Source of the DNA: Rhizobium etli CFN 42
Lineage (GTDB): Bacteria > Pseudomonadota > Alphaproteobacteria > Rhizobiales > Rhizobiaceae
NCBI RefSeq assembly: GCF_000092045.1
Contig: NC_007761.1
Location: 2,545,001 to 2,609,000, forward strand
Reading direction: 5' to 3'
DNA length: 64,000 bases
In this document: positions 45,396-54,472 of the stretch, in pieces
Position numbering within the stretch: the stretch's first letter is position 1
How the letters are laid out: the number at the start of each line of letters is the position of its first letter
Made by a program: the position numbers and the translations under genes
The notes under the pieces: model-generated
What the model was told of the DNA's origin: nothing
Database searches by the model: none
Seen by the model: only the letters and a program-made list of their open reading frames with translations

Positions 45396-46115
45396 ATGGA
45401 CGTTGCCAGCAACGAGATTTTCGAGACAGGCACGCCCGTCCCATGTCGTTCCTGTCAGGCGCGGCACGGCGTCGTCTGCGGCGCCCTGTCGAACGCTCAG
45501 CTGAAGGAGCTCAACCGCCACTCCATGCGCCGCAAGATCGGGGCCGGCTCGGAGATCATTGCGCAAGGATCGGAAAGTTCGTTTTATTCGAACATCATGC
45601 GCGGCGTGGTGAAGCTCTGCAAGATGATGCCGGACGGACGCCAGCAGATTGTGGGCCTGCAGTTCGCTCCCGATTTCGTCGGCAGGCCCTTCGTCCGCGA
45701 AAGCACACTGTCGGCGGAGGCGGCAACCGACGCGGAAATTTGTGTCTTCCCGCGCAACCTGCTCGACCGCATGATCGGGGAGACGCCGGAGCTGCAGCGC
45801 AGGCTGCACGATCAGGCGCTCAACGAGCTGGACGCCGCGCGCGACTGGATGCTGACGCTCGGCCGCCGCACGGCGGAGGAGAAGGTTGCAAGCCTGCTCC
45901 ACCTCATCGCAACCCATGCCGAGCCGCAAACCGCCATCAGCACCGCCTTCGATTTGCCGTTATCGCGCGCCGAGATCGCCGATTTTCTCGGGCTGACGAT
46001 CGAAACCGTCAGCCGGCAAATGACAAGGCTGCGCAAGTGGGGTGTCATCCTGATCGAGAACTCCAGACATATCGTCGTTCCCGATCTGGATGAGCTGGAA
46101 AGGATCAGCGCGTAA
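45396..46115 (+). CDS. fnrN: oxygen-responsive Crp/Fnr regulator FnrN
   Basis: A 239-residue Fnr-type activator. The oxygen-labile [4Fe-4S] cluster ligands are visible as Cys17, Cys20, Cys28 (PCRSCQARHGVVCG) and Cys117 in AEICVFP. The cyclic-nucleotide-binding-like beta-roll is followed by a helix-turn-helix with the Fnr recognition helix LTIETVSRQMTRLRKWG (E-x-x-S-R). In rhizobia FnrN senses low oxygen directly and activates fixNOQP, fixGHIS and related genes through TTGAT-N4-ATCAA boxes, two of which precede this gene. AAGGA lies eight bases before the ATG. Confidence 0.95.
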   Translation: MDVASNEIFETGTPVPCRSCQARHGVVCGALSNAQLKELNRHSMRRKIGAGSEIIAQGSESSFYSNIMRGVVKLCKMMPDGRQQIVGLQFAPDFVGRPFVRESTLSAEAATDAEICVFPRNLLDRMIGETPELQRRLHDQALNELDAARDWMLTLGRRTAEEKVASLLHLIATHAEPQTAISTAFDLPLSRAEIADFLGLTIETVSRQMTRLRKWGVILIENSRHIVVPDLDELERISA

Positions 46116-46157
46116 TGCGATCAGACGTCGAATTCGGATTCAGGCGCTGATCCGGGA

Positions 46158-46586
46158 TCAGCGCGTGATGACGACGCGCGTGTTGGCAAGACCTGCCTGC
46201 CGCGCCAGCGAAAAGAACTCCGCCGCATTGTCGGGATGCAAGCGAACGCAGCCATGCGAGGCCGGCCTGCCGAGACGCTTCAGATCGAAGGTGGCGTGAA
46301 CGGCGTAACCGCCGTTGAAAAATACGGCGTAAGGCATCGGCGCGTTGTCGTACTTGCGGGAACGGTGATCGCGCGACAGCCATTTGGCGCTCCAGGAGCC
46401 GGTGGGCGTGACATAACCATTGCGCGCGGTCGAAACCTTCCAGCGATATTTGACGAAGCCGTTCTCGGTGACGGTCATCGTCTGCTTGCCGATGCTGATA
46501 TTGGCAATCAGCGTTGCTGCCTCAGCCGCAACCGGAGAAAACTGCAGTAATAAGCTTGCCGTCGCGGCGGCAAAAATCGTCTTCAT
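46158..46586 (-). CDS. L,D-transpeptidase (YkuD domain), exported
   Basis: A 142-residue protein with a signal peptide (MKTIFAAATASLLLQFSPVA, cleavage about residue 23) and a compact YkuD domain. The catalytic motif is GRPASHGCVRLHPDNA with an upstream HATFD. It would cross-link meso-diaminopimelate residues in peptidoglycan or attach proteins to it. The ATG at 46586 follows GAGGGG. The frame is open 14 codons further up without a better start. It is convergent with fnrN and monocistronic. Confidence 0.9.
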   Translation of the reverse strand: MKTIFAAATASLLLQFSPVAAEAATLIANISIGKQTMTVTENGFVKYRWKVSTARNGYVTPTGSWSAKWLSRDHRSRKYDNAPMPYAVFFNGGYAVHATFDLKRLGRPASHGCVRLHPDNAAEFFSLARQAGLANTRVVITR

Positions 46587-46735
46587 GATAACCCCTCTTC
46601 GCACCCGCGCATTTGATTGCGCCCTCACGACAGAGAGACTACGACGATACTTGATTACATAGCTTTAACCCGAATGGTAATCACAATTCTAACAGGGCAT
46701 TGACGGTTTAAGCGCCGCAGGACGGCCGCTCCGCC

Positions 46736-46936
46736 TCACTGAAGCTTGCGCGCCGCCGGCCTTTGCTTGAGCTGCTGATAGGCCTTGTTCATCCTTTCGC
46801 GGATGGAGGCCATGGTGCCGAGATTATGGCCGCAGGCCGCGCAGCTGATGATGTCCGTCTCCCGGATCTCCGGACGCTCGAATTTCATCTTGGTGCTTCT
46901 GCACTTCGGGCACGGTAGTTCAACCTGAACTGTCAT
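46736..46936 (-). CDS. small zinc-ribbon protein
   Basis: A 66-residue protein with two CxxC knuckles (LPCPKCRST and ISCAACGHN) forming a probable zinc ribbon, followed by a basic helical tail (SIRERMNKAYQQLKQRPAAR). It may bind nucleic acid or protein. The ATG at 46936 is preferred, with GGAGG upstream in the sequence cggaggcagaacg; the frame is open further up. It is just downstream of cobD on the same strand but has no evident cobalamin role. Confidence 0.75.
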   Translation of the reverse strand: MTVQVELPCPKCRSTKMKFERPEIRETDIISCAACGHNLGTMASIRERMNKAYQQLKQRPAARKLQ

Positions 46937-47028
46937 CGTTCTGCCTCCGGTCTGATGGATATGAGGCGTTTCGCATAAAGCTTTACGGCGGGACTGTCCA
47001 CTGGGGCGTGAGCTGTGCCGCAAGTCCC

Positions 47029-48009
47029 TCACAGAAAGCACAAAAACAATCCGAACGTCACGCCGGCAAGCACCATGCAGCTCGCCTGATATACCGAGAC
47101 TCCGTCTTCGATGTCGCCGGATGTCGCGACATCGCGCCCGGGATTGTTGATCATCGGTTCGGTAATGAGCACGCCGCCATAGATGCGCGGTCCTGCGAGC
47201 TGGACATTCAGCGCACCAGCCATTGCCGCTTCCGGCCGGCCGGAATTCGGCGAACGGTGCAGGCCGCCGTCGCGCATCGCCACCCGGATCGCTTCGCGGC
47301 AGGCGCTGGTGCCGCGCCGGATCCAGGCGCCAGCAGCAATCAGCAGGATGGAAAGGCGCGCGGCCGGCCAGTTGGCGACATCGTCGAGCCGGGCGGCCGC
47401 CCAGCCGAAATCGATGTATTTTTCCGATCTATGGCCGATCATCGAATCCGCCGTGTTCAGCATCTTGTAGGCAAAAAGCCCTGGCAGGCCGAAGATAGCA
47501 TACCAAATCGCCGGCGCGACGACGCCATCGGAGAAGTTCTCGGCAAGGCTTTCGATCGCCGCGCGGCAGACGGCCGGCTCATCCAGCGTCTCGGGATCGC
47601 GCCCCACAATGCGGGCGACGGCGGCCCGCCCACCGGCAAGCCCCTCCTCACGCAGGGCGACGGCAACGGCAGCGACGTGGTCGGCAAGGCTCTTCTGCGC
47701 CAGAAAGATCGCCACCAGTCCGGTCTCCAGCGGGATGCCGGCGAGGCCGAACAACGCGAAAAACCGGTTGAACACGAAGCCTGCCGCCAAGGCCAGCAAC
47801 AGCAGCGCCAGGATGGCGGCAACGCCATTCATTCGTCGTTGATGGCCCGTGAGGCTTGAAGGATTGAGCTGCTGGTCGGCATAGGAGATCACCGCTCCGA
47901 AAATCGCAACGGGATGCGGCACGCGCGACCAGAGCCATTGCGGATCGCCGAGTATCCGGTCGAGCAGCAGCGCCAGAAGCAGCACGAGAAGGTTTAGATC
48001 GATCGTCAT
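47029..48009 (-). CDS. cobD: adenosylcobinamide-phosphate synthase (CbiB/CobD)
   Basis: A 326-residue polytopic membrane enzyme that attaches the aminopropanol (phosphate) arm to adenosylcobyric acid. Family marks are LLDRILGDPQWLWSRVPHPV at the N terminus, ESLAENFSDGVVAPAIWYAI, NTADSMIGHRSEKY and RDGGLHRSPNSGRPEAAMAG. It is last in the cobA-B-C-D operon and overlaps cobC by four bases. CobC provides its phosphorylated aminopropanol substrate, so the two enzymes act in sequence. Confidence 0.94.
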   Translation of the reverse strand: MTIDLNLLVLLLALLLDRILGDPQWLWSRVPHPVAIFGAVISYADQQLNPSSLTGHQRRMNGVAAILALLLLALAAGFVFNRFFALFGLAGIPLETGLVAIFLAQKSLADHVAAVAVALREEGLAGGRAAVARIVGRDPETLDEPAVCRAAIESLAENFSDGVVAPAIWYAIFGLPGLFAYKMLNTADSMIGHRSEKYIDFGWAAARLDDVANWPAARLSILLIAAGAWIRRGTSACREAIRVAMRDGGLHRSPNSGRPEAAMAGALNVQLAGPRIYGGVLITEPMINNPGRDVATSGDIEDGVSVYQASCMVLAGVTFGLFLCFL

Positions 48010-49013
48010 CGCTCAAATCTCTGAAGGACTTCGCCAAGCCACCGGTCCGCCGCCGGATCAGGCGTCAGCCCGAAACGGAGCCAAGTGGGCGCATAGTCGA
48101 ACTTGCGGACGAGAATATGATGGCGGCAGAGATGCGTGTAAATGTCGCCCGCCCTGGCATCGTCGACAAGGGTAAACAACGCCGTTCCCCCTGTAATCTG
48201 CAGCCCGAGCCCGGTCAGCACCGCATGAAGCCCGGCCCGGCGTTCATTGATGAGCCGGCGGATGGCGGAAACGTCCGAACGCAGCAGCGAGCCCGCTATC
48301 GAAAGGGCCGGTCCTGAAACCGCCCAGGGTCCGAGCCACTCCTCGAAACGCTTGAGAATATCATCAGGCGCAATCGCAAAGCCGAGCCGCAGACCGGCGA
48401 GCCCGAAAAACTTGCCGAAGGAGCGGAAGATCACCAGCTTGGAAAGCCTCTGCGCGTGGCCCGCGAGACTGAGCGCCGGATCGGCATCGCCGAAGGCTTC
48501 GTCGACAACCAGAAGTCCATTGACCGCCTTCATCCTGTCATGCAGGCCAATCAGCGTTTCCACAGGCCATGCCAGCCCATCGGGATTGTTCGGATTGACA
48601 ACGACGGCAAGCCGATGCTCGTTTCCGATCGCAGCGACATGATTGACGGTATTGACGGCAAAACCGGCCGAAATAAAAGCGCGCGCATACTCGCCATAGG
48701 TCGGCGCCACGATGGCGACCTTGGCGCCTTCACCCATTGTCAGCAATCTCGGCAGAAGCTGGATCACCGATTGCGTGCCGGGCACCGGCAGCGGCAGGAT
48801 CTCGCCGCTCCCGTAGTAATCGCGCGCCGTCCGCCTTGCCTCATCGACCAGATGGCTGTCCGGGAGGCGGTGCCAGGCCCTTGTCGGGATTTCCGGTAGG
48901 GCCGCCGGGCATGGATTGATTCCGGTAGAAAGGTCGAGCCAGTCTTCCGGCCTGCCGCCAAAGGCGGCAGCAGCGGCAGTAACTCCGCCACCGTGGACGA
49001 TCGGCGCGCTCAT
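48006..49013 (-). CDS. cobC: L-threonine-O-3-phosphate decarboxylase (CobC)
   Basis: A 335-residue PLP enzyme of the class I/II aminotransferase fold that makes (R)-1-amino-2-propanol phosphate. The N terminus DWLDLSTGINPCPAALPEIP is typical; PNNPDG, VVDEAFGD and the Schiff-base Lys in FRSFGKFFGLAGLRLGF are conserved. Its coding region overlaps both cobB and cobD by four bases, so the four-gene unit is tightly coupled. Confidence 0.93.
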   Translation of the reverse strand: MSAPIVHGGGVTAAAAAFGGRPEDWLDLSTGINPCPAALPEIPTRAWHRLPDSHLVDEARRTARDYYGSGEILPLPVPGTQSVIQLLPRLLTMGEGAKVAIVAPTYGEYARAFISAGFAVNTVNHVAAIGNEHRLAVVVNPNNPDGLAWPVETLIGLHDRMKAVNGLLVVDEAFGDADPALSLAGHAQRLSKLVIFRSFGKFFGLAGLRLGFAIAPDDILKRFEEWLGPWAVSGPALSIAGSLLRSDVSAIRRLINERRAGLHAVLTGLGLQITGGTALFTLVDDARAGDIYTHLCRHHILVRKFDYAPTWLRFGLTPDPAADRWLGEVLQRFER

Positions 49014-50317
49014 GCGGAGATCCCGGCGAGATCGATCAAATGCATGTAGGAACCCGCCACCTGCCCGCGCCGGAGTCCCGCCGGGCCGAGATCGGTTCCG
49101 AGCGCATCCCGCACCTGAAACAGCCGCTCGCCCTCGCCTTCCGAAATGGGGGTGGAATAGTGGAATTCATGCGCCGTCATCGCCCGCTTAAAGATTGCAC
49201 CGTCGAGCGGCATGACGTGACGATAACCGAGATGGCGTTTGCGCGCGGCATAGCTCGTGACGACAGGCAGCAGGCCGAGCATCTCGTGACGCTTGCCCTC
49301 TGCGTCGATCAGTCCTTCGCCGAGCACCATGTAGCCGCCGCACTCGCCATAGATCCGGATGCCGCGCGCCGCCGCATCGACAAGGGCGGCGCGGAAATTC
49401 GGCGCCTGGGAAAGCGTTCCGGCATGCAGCTCGGGATAGCCACCCGGCAGATAGATCGCATCCGCATCGGCAGCAGGCGCTTCGTCGGCGAGCGGCGAGA
49501 AGAAGGAAATCGCGGCACCCCGCCGCCGCCAGCCAAGCAGCATATGTTCATAGGAAAAGGCGAAAGCGATATCGCGGGCCACCGCAATGCGACTGCCGAG
49601 TGGCGGCAGGCGATCGATATTGGCAGCCGACGGCCGGTTGAGGCCCTGCCTGGCGATGCGCAGCAGAAACTCGTAATTGCATTCCTCGGAGACGGCATCC
49701 GCCGCATGCTCGATGAAACCTTCGAGGCTTGCATGCTCACCGGCCTGAACAAGGCCGAGATGGCGAGCGGGCAGGGCCAGCGCCTTGTCGCTGCGGATCA
49801 CGGCGATCACCGGCATGCGGATCGCCTCGAGCGCCTGACGCAGCATCGCCTCGTGCCGTTCGCTGCCGACCCTGTTGAGGATGACGCCGGCAACGCGCAC
49901 ATCGGCGCGGAAACCGGCAAAACCCGCCACCAGCGGCGCTACCGATTGCGACATGCGCGAAGCGTCGATGACCAGTACCACGGAAAGGCCGAGCTGGGCG
50001 GCCAGATCCGCCGCCGTCCCCTTGCCGTCGGCCGCCCCGTCGAACAGTCCCATCATTGCCTCGACGACGAGAATGCGGTCACCGGAGCGGTGCAGCGTGG
50101 CATTGGCCGAGATCAGCTCCGGCCGCATCGCCCAGGGATCGAAATTCAGGCAGAGCGTGCCGCTCGCAGCGGCATGGAAGGCGGGATCGATATAGTCGGG
50201 GCCGGCCTTGCCGGGCGCGACCGCGATGCCGCGCCGACGCAAGGCTCTGAGCAGCCCGAGCGTCACCGTCGTCTTGCCGGCACCGGAAGAAGGAGCTGCG
50301 ATCAGGAGGCCGCTCAT
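49010..50317 (-). CDS. cobB: hydrogenobyrinic (cobyrinic) acid a,c-diamide synthase
   Basis: A 435-residue glutamine-dependent amidotransferase. The N-terminal ATP-binding domain has the P-loop-like IAAPSSGAGKTTVTLGLLRA and AMMGLFDGAADGKGTAADLA; the C-terminal glutaminase domain has the class I Cys in IRIYGECGGYMVLGEGL and a late His (MTAHEFHYSTP). It amidates carboxylates a and c. ATG 50317 is chosen as the family start and gives a four-base overlap with cobA; a longer open frame upstream is overlap only. Confidence 0.94.
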   Translation of the reverse strand: MSGLLIAAPSSGAGKTTVTLGLLRALRRRGIAVAPGKAGPDYIDPAFHAAASGTLCLNFDPWAMRPELISANATLHRSGDRILVVEAMMGLFDGAADGKGTAADLAAQLGLSVVLVIDASRMSQSVAPLVAGFAGFRADVRVAGVILNRVGSERHEAMLRQALEAIRMPVIAVIRSDKALALPARHLGLVQAGEHASLEGFIEHAADAVSEECNYEFLLRIARQGLNRPSAANIDRLPPLGSRIAVARDIAFAFSYEHMLLGWRRRGAAISFFSPLADEAPAADADAIYLPGGYPELHAGTLSQAPNFRAALVDAAARGIRIYGECGGYMVLGEGLIDAEGKRHEMLGLLPVVTSYAARKRHLGYRHVMPLDGAIFKRAMTAHEFHYSTPISEGEGERLFQVRDALGTDLGPAGLRRGQVAGSYMHLIDLAGISA

Positions 50318-51153
50318 GCGAGCACCTGGCCGGCCTGGCGGAACGGATCGGGCTGCAGGCGTCGTCCGGCGAGAGCGCCGAGCCAATCGAGCGAGGCTCG
50401 GAGCCGCACCACCTCGCCGACGACGACCACGGCCGGCGGCTCGAGCCCGGAGGCGGTGACAGCCTCGGTCGCCTGCCCAAGCGTCGTCTCCAGCACCTGC
50501 TGAGCGCCGGTCGCCGCATTGCAGACGAAAGCCACGGGCTCGGACGGCGAGCGGCCCGAAGCAATGAGGTTGGCGCTGATCTGGGCGATGTGCTTCATCG
50601 CCATGTACATGACGATCACGGGCGAACCCTTGCCGATCGCTTCCCAGTCGATCCTGTCGGGTACGATGCCGGAGGAATCATGGCCGGTGAGAAACGTCAC
50701 CGCATGATTGATCTCGCGATGCGTCACCGGAATGCCGGCATAGGCAAGCCCGCCGATACCGGCAGTGATACCCGGCACGATGCGGAATGGGATATTGTGT
50801 TCGACCAGCGTCAGAGCCTCCTCGCCGCCGCGCCCGAAGACGAAGGGATCGCCGCCCTTCAGCCGCAGCACCCGCTTGCCGGCGCGCGCCAATTCCACCA
50901 GGCGCAACGAAATATCCCGCTGCTTGGCCGAGGGTTTGCCGCCGCGTTTGCCGGCATATTCGAGTTCGGCGTCGGGGTGCGCGAGCCTCAGACAGTCCTC
51001 ATTGACCAGCGCGTCATGGACGATCACATCGGCCTCGGCGAGCCCCCTGGCGGCCAAAAGCGTCAGCAGGCCCGGATCACCCGGACCGGCCCCGACGAGC
51101 CAGACGCTGCCCGGCTCCAGCGCCGGCAAATGGGAGACTATGCTATTCAACAT
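50314..51153 (-). CDS. cobA: uroporphyrinogen-III C-methyltransferase (SUMT)
   Basis: A 279-residue SAM-dependent methylase making precorrin-2, the entry to the corrin and siroheme pathways. The signatures are VWLVGAGPGDPGLLTLLAAR, DVIVHDALV, LRLKGGDPFVFGRGGEEA and PGITAGIGGLAYAGIPVTHR. It is first in the cobA-B-C-D operon; the 333-base upstream region contains a palindromic element but no cobalamin box. No dehydrogenase/ferrochelatase domain is fused, so it is not CysG. Confidence 0.95.
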   Translation of the reverse strand: MLNSIVSHLPALEPGSVWLVGAGPGDPGLLTLLAARGLAEADVIVHDALVNEDCLRLAHPDAELEYAGKRGGKPSAKQRDISLRLVELARAGKRVLRLKGGDPFVFGRGGEEALTLVEHNIPFRIVPGITAGIGGLAYAGIPVTHREINHAVTFLTGHDSSGIVPDRIDWEAIGKGSPVIVMYMAMKHIAQISANLIASGRSPSEPVAFVCNAATGAQQVLETTLGQATEAVTASGLEPPAVVVVGEVVRLRASLDWLGALAGRRLQPDPFRQAGQVLA

Positions 51154-51359
51154 TTTGTTGATCTAGGCCCAGCACGGGCCAAGGTCAACGCTGGCTGCGC
51201 CACCTCACTTGAAGTTGCTGAAATGACGACGACTCACTTTCCAAACAAGCGGATTCGATTTCGCAGGAAAGCGACGCAACAATATGAATATTTTATAATA
51301 TTATACGAGCGGGACCGCCCGCAGCACGGACTGTTGACAAAGTCGTCCAACTCCTCTTC

Positions 51360-51430
51360 GTCATGCTGGGCCTAGTCCCGAGTATCTGCGGCGGCCGCGG
51401 CAGACCCTCGACACAGGGCCGAGGGTGACG
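51360..51430. repeat. degenerate copy of the GGGCTTGACCCGAG-type palindromic element
   Basis: Left arm GTCATGCTGGGCCTAGTCCC followed by GAGTATC; right arm GACCCTCGACACAGGGCCGA followed by GGGTGACG. It is related to the element at 25355-25446 but has diverged. It occupies part of the 333 bases between cobA and the nucleoside hydrolase gene; the rest of that gap is AT-rich (51240-51310) and holds the cobA promoter region. Confidence 0.65.
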
Positions 51431-51486
51431 CCGAAAAAAGCAAGTCGAAAGTTGACGCCCGCTGCTGCAATCGGCCTTCGAGGCAC

Positions 51487-52437
51487 TCAGCCGCGAAGCA
51501 GCGTATCGCGGATCAGATTCAGGACCTTTTCCGACTCGATCCCTGTGGTGACGATCTGGCTCGGCCGGTCATCCCAATCGCCCGGCGGGAAGCGGCGGCC
51601 ATCCGGCTTGACGATCGTCTGGCCATCGGCAATGCCGCCGCAGACGACACGCACGGCGCCCGATATGGACGAGAACAGTTCCGGCGCGACGACGTAGACT
51701 GCGGCGCAGCTGTCATGCACCATCATGCCGTCCTCGACCGCATGCTTGTAGAAGTCGATGTAGGACTGCGAGAGTGCATCGAGCAGTTTCACGGCGCCAT
51801 CTCCCTCGGCCGCCATCCTGCCGAGATAACTGCGGCTCATCGTGGTGATCGATGTGACGTCGAGGCCGATGACGACCACCTTCCAGGGCGCGGTCATCAC
51901 GATGTCGGCGGCCTCGGGATCGCCGTGAATATTGGCCTCGGCGACCGGCGAGACATTGCCGGGCACATAGAAATTGCCACCCATGATGACGACGTCCCTG
52001 ACCAGGGTCGCAATCTCGGGATCCTCCTTCAGCGCCATCGCCAGATTGGTCATCCGGCCGACAGCGACCAGGCGCACCTCGCCGGGATTGGCCCGCACGG
52101 TGTCGATGATGAATCGGTGCGCCGGCCGGGGATCGAGCGGCAGGTCGATCGTGTGCGGCACCTCGATATCGCCGAGGCCGTTGTCGCCATGCACCATGGC
52201 CGGCCATTCCCGCTCGGCGCGCGAGGCATCGATGGTGACGCTGGCGCCCTTGGCGACGGGTGCAGGTATATTCCACTCACGCTTGAGGAAGAGCGCATTG
52301 CGCGTCGTGGTCTCGACCGATGCATTGCCGAAGACTGTGGTGATGCCGATCAGATCGATTTCAGGATGGCGATGCAGGAAGAGAAGCGCCATCGCGTCGT
52401 CAACGCCCGGGTCAGTGTCGTAAATGACCTTGTGCAT
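51487..52437 (-). CDS. inosine-uridine nucleoside N-ribohydrolase family protein
   Basis: A 316-residue nucleoside hydrolase that cleaves ribonucleosides to base and ribose. The Asp cluster binding Ca2+ is VIYDTDPGVDDAMALL (about 3-18); NASVETTTRNAL and VIMGGNFYVPGNVSPVAEANIHGDPEAAD-type segments are conserved in the middle. The ATG at 52437 has AGAGGA upstream. It lies on the same strand between cobE and cobA but has no established cobalamin role; supply of ribose or base is a guess. Confidence 0.9.
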   Translation of the reverse strand: MHKVIYDTDPGVDDAMALLFLHRHPEIDLIGITTVFGNASVETTTRNALFLKREWNIPAPVAKGASVTIDASRAEREWPAMVHGDNGLGDIEVPHTIDLPLDPRPAHRFIIDTVRANPGEVRLVAVGRMTNLAMALKEDPEIATLVRDVVIMGGNFYVPGNVSPVAEANIHGDPEAADIVMTAPWKVVVIGLDVTSITTMSRSYLGRMAAEGDGAVKLLDALSQSYIDFYKHAVEDGMMVHDSCAAVYVVAPELFSSISGAVRVVCGGIADGQTIVKPDGRRFPPGDWDDRPSQIVTTGIESEKVLNLIRDTLLRG

Positions 52438-52507
52438 GATATGTCCTCTAGATGTGAATCGCGAGGCTGCCGGTTGGCGCCGCGAATTGCCGCCACCATA
52501 GCGACCA

Positions 52508-52927
52508 TCAGGCTTTCTGCAACCCGCCGCGGGCGACCGCCGCCGTCGCCTGCGCCGATTTGATTTTGCCAAGCACCAGTTCGGCATCATCGCCGATCGC
52601 CGCAAGCGCTGCCGATTCCGCAACGCCATGGCAGCCGACGCGAGCAAAGACGACGGCTGACGGATTTTTAAGCCGCGGCGTTTCCCGCTCCAGCCGCGGA
52701 GCGTCGAAGAATAGGGCCGGCACCGCAAAATACCTGGCAACTGCCAGGATCGCCGCCTCCTCCCGGCGGCTGTCGATGGAAGCAATGGCGGCGAGTTCAT
52801 CCGCGCCGACACCGGCGGTCTCGAGCGCTGCAAAGGCGAGCGCCAACACCTCCGCAGGCTGCGTCCCGCGCTCGCAGCCAAGACCGAGCACATGGCGCCG
52901 TGCCGAATTGAAAGACATGTCGCTCAT
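52508..52927 (-). CDS. cobE: cobalamin biosynthesis protein CobE / CbiG C-terminal-like
   Basis: A protein of about 139 residues matching the CobE/GbiG C-terminal family: VLGLGCERGTQPAEVLALAF (about 14-33), AAIASIDSRREEAAILAVAR, and SAVVFARVGCHGVAESAAL. In Pseudomonas denitrificans cobE belongs to the cobA-E cluster; here it is separated from cobA by a nucleoside hydrolase gene. Its enzymatic job in the aerobic pathway is still poorly defined. The start is one of two ATGs (52927 or 52918), neither with a strong ribosome-binding site; the open frame upstream is shadow of the divergent transporter gene. Confidence 0.85.
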   Translation of the reverse strand: MSDMSFNSARRHVLGLGCERGTQPAEVLALAFAALETAGVGADELAAIASIDSRREEAAILAVARYFAVPALFFDAPRLERETPRLKNPSAVVFARVGCHGVAESAALAAIGDDAELVLGKIKSAQATAAVARGGLQKA

Positions 52928-53026
52928 GGAAGCAGCCGAATGTGCCCTTGCTGTGTCCTTGCAGCCATTGCAGCTTGGAGAGGTAAATGCAACAAGACCG
53001 GCTGAACGTCCTTCTGGAATAGCATC

Positions 53027-53812
53027 TTGCCTGACATTGCCCTCCATCTGATCCTGCTGCTTTGCGCTGCTGCCTTCTTTGCCGGTTTCGTCGATGCGAT
53101 TGCCGGCGGCGGCGGTCTCATCACCGTTCCCGCCATGTTGATCGCTGGCATCCCGCCGCTGCAGACGCTCGGAACCAACAAGGTGCAATCGATCTTCGGC
53201 GCCGCTTCTGCGACGCTCGCCTACGCCCGCAAGGGCCATGTGGAGCTTTCCGAACAGCTGCCGATGGCGCTGATGGCCGTCATGGGCGGAGCACTCGGCG
53301 CCGCTCTTGCGACGATCGTACCCGGACAGGTGCTTCAAGCCATCATGCCGGTGCTGCTGTTGGCGATCGCGATCTTCTTCGCTGTCAAGCCGAATCTCAA
53401 CGACCTCGATAAACACCGTCTCATCACACCCTTCGCCTTCGGCTTGACGCTTGTGCCCGCGATCGGCTTCTACGATGGCGTCTTCGGCCCCGGCACCGGT
53501 TCTTTTTTCATGCTCGCCTTCGTCACGCTCGCCGGCTTTGGCGTGCTGAAAGCAACCGCACATACGAAGCTTCTCAATCTCGGCTCGAATTTCGGCGCGC
53601 TGATCGTCTTTGCAAGCTTCGGCGCGATCCTCTGGAAGATCGGCCTGTTGATGGGCCTCTGCCAGTTCCTCGGCGCACAGGTGGGTTCACGGCTCGCCAT
53701 GCGCATTGGCGCAAAGCTGATCAAGCCGCTGCTCGTCATCGTCTGCGTCGCCTTGGCGGTTAAGCTGCTCGCCGATCCGGCAAATCCGCTGCGGGTCTGG
53801 TTCGGCGTCTAG
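53027..53812 (+). CDS. TSUP (TauE/SafE, YfcA-like) family membrane transporter
   Basis: A 261-residue membrane protein with about eight helices. The family motif is FAGFVDAIAGGGGLITVPAM (about 17-36), repeated weakly as GFYDGVFGPGTGSFFMLAFV (about 147-166), then LLNLGSNFGALIVF. Members move sulfite, sulfoacetate or other small anions. The start is the TTG at 53027: an in-frame stop lies 24 bases upstream and the next ATG is inside helix 1. It lies between cobE and cobO, but on the opposite strand to both. A link to cobalt or cobalamin uptake is only suggested by position. Confidence 0.88.
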   Translation: MPDIALHLILLLCAAAFFAGFVDAIAGGGGLITVPAMLIAGIPPLQTLGTNKVQSIFGAASATLAYARKGHVELSEQLPMALMAVMGGALGAALATIVPGQVLQAIMPVLLLAIAIFFAVKPNLNDLDKHRLITPFAFGLTLVPAIGFYDGVFGPGTGSFFMLAFVTLAGFGVLKATAHTKLLNLGSNFGALIVFASFGAILWKIGLLMGLCQFLGAQVGSRLAMRIGAKLIKPLLVIVCVALAVKLLADPANPLRVWFGV

Positions 53813-53836
53813 AGTCGCAGAAACACCCGGAACGCC

Positions 53837-54472
53837 TCAGAACTCCACCCCCGGCTGCCCTTTGATACCGGAGCGGAAGGGGTGTTTGACGAGTTCCATC
53901 TCCGTCACCAGATCGGCGATCTCGATCAGCTCTTCCTTGGCATTGCGCCCCGTCAGCACGACATGCGTCATGGCCGGCTTCTCGCTCTTCAGGAAGGCGA
54001 TGACGTCGTTGACGTCGAGATAATCGTAGCGGAGCGCGATGTTGATCTCGTCGAGCAGCACCATGGAATTGCGTTCGTCGCGGATCAGCTCCTTGGCCTT
54101 CTCCCAGGCCGCCGAGGCGGCGGCAATGTCACGGGCCCGGTCCTGCGTTTCCCAGGTGAAGCCCTCGCCCATCGTGTGGAACTGGCATAGATCGGAAAAA
54201 TGCTTCTCGATCAGGTCCCGCTCGCCGGTCCACATCGCGCCCTTGATGAATTGCACGACGGCCGACGGCTTGCCATGGGCGATGTGGCGGAAGATCATGC
54301 CGAAGGCGGCTGACGACTTGCCTTTGCCCTTACCGGTATGGACGATGATCAAGCCCTTGCCGTCCGTCTTGGTCGCCATGATCTTGTCCCGCGCCGCCTT
54401 CTTCTTCGCCATCTTCTCGGCGTGGCGCGCATCATCCTTGGCCGCTTCGTTTTCTGGGATCTCGTCGCTCAT
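53837..54472 (-). CDS. cobO: cob(I)yrinic acid a,c-diamide adenosyltransferase
   Basis: A 211-residue CobA/CobO/BtuR-type ATP:corrinoid adenosyltransferase. The P-loop is IVHTGKGKGKSSAAFGMIFR (about 43-62), followed by the family's VVQFIKGAMWTGE and LDEINIALRYDYLD. The N-terminal tail is charged and Ala/Lys-rich. It adds the 5'-deoxyadenosyl group after cobalt insertion. Its start shares one base with the cobN stop (TGATG), so it is translationally coupled to cobN, and it is last in the riboswitch-controlled operon. Confidence 0.94.
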   Translation of the reverse strand: MSDEIPENEAAKDDARHAEKMAKKKAARDKIMATKTDGKGLIIVHTGKGKGKSSAAFGMIFRHIAHGKPSAVVQFIKGAMWTGERDLIEKHFSDLCQFHTMGEGFTWETQDRARDIAAASAAWEKAKELIRDERNSMVLLDEINIALRYDYLDVNDVIAFLKSEKPAMTHVVLTGRNAKEELIEIADLVTEMELVKHPFRSGIKGQPGVEF

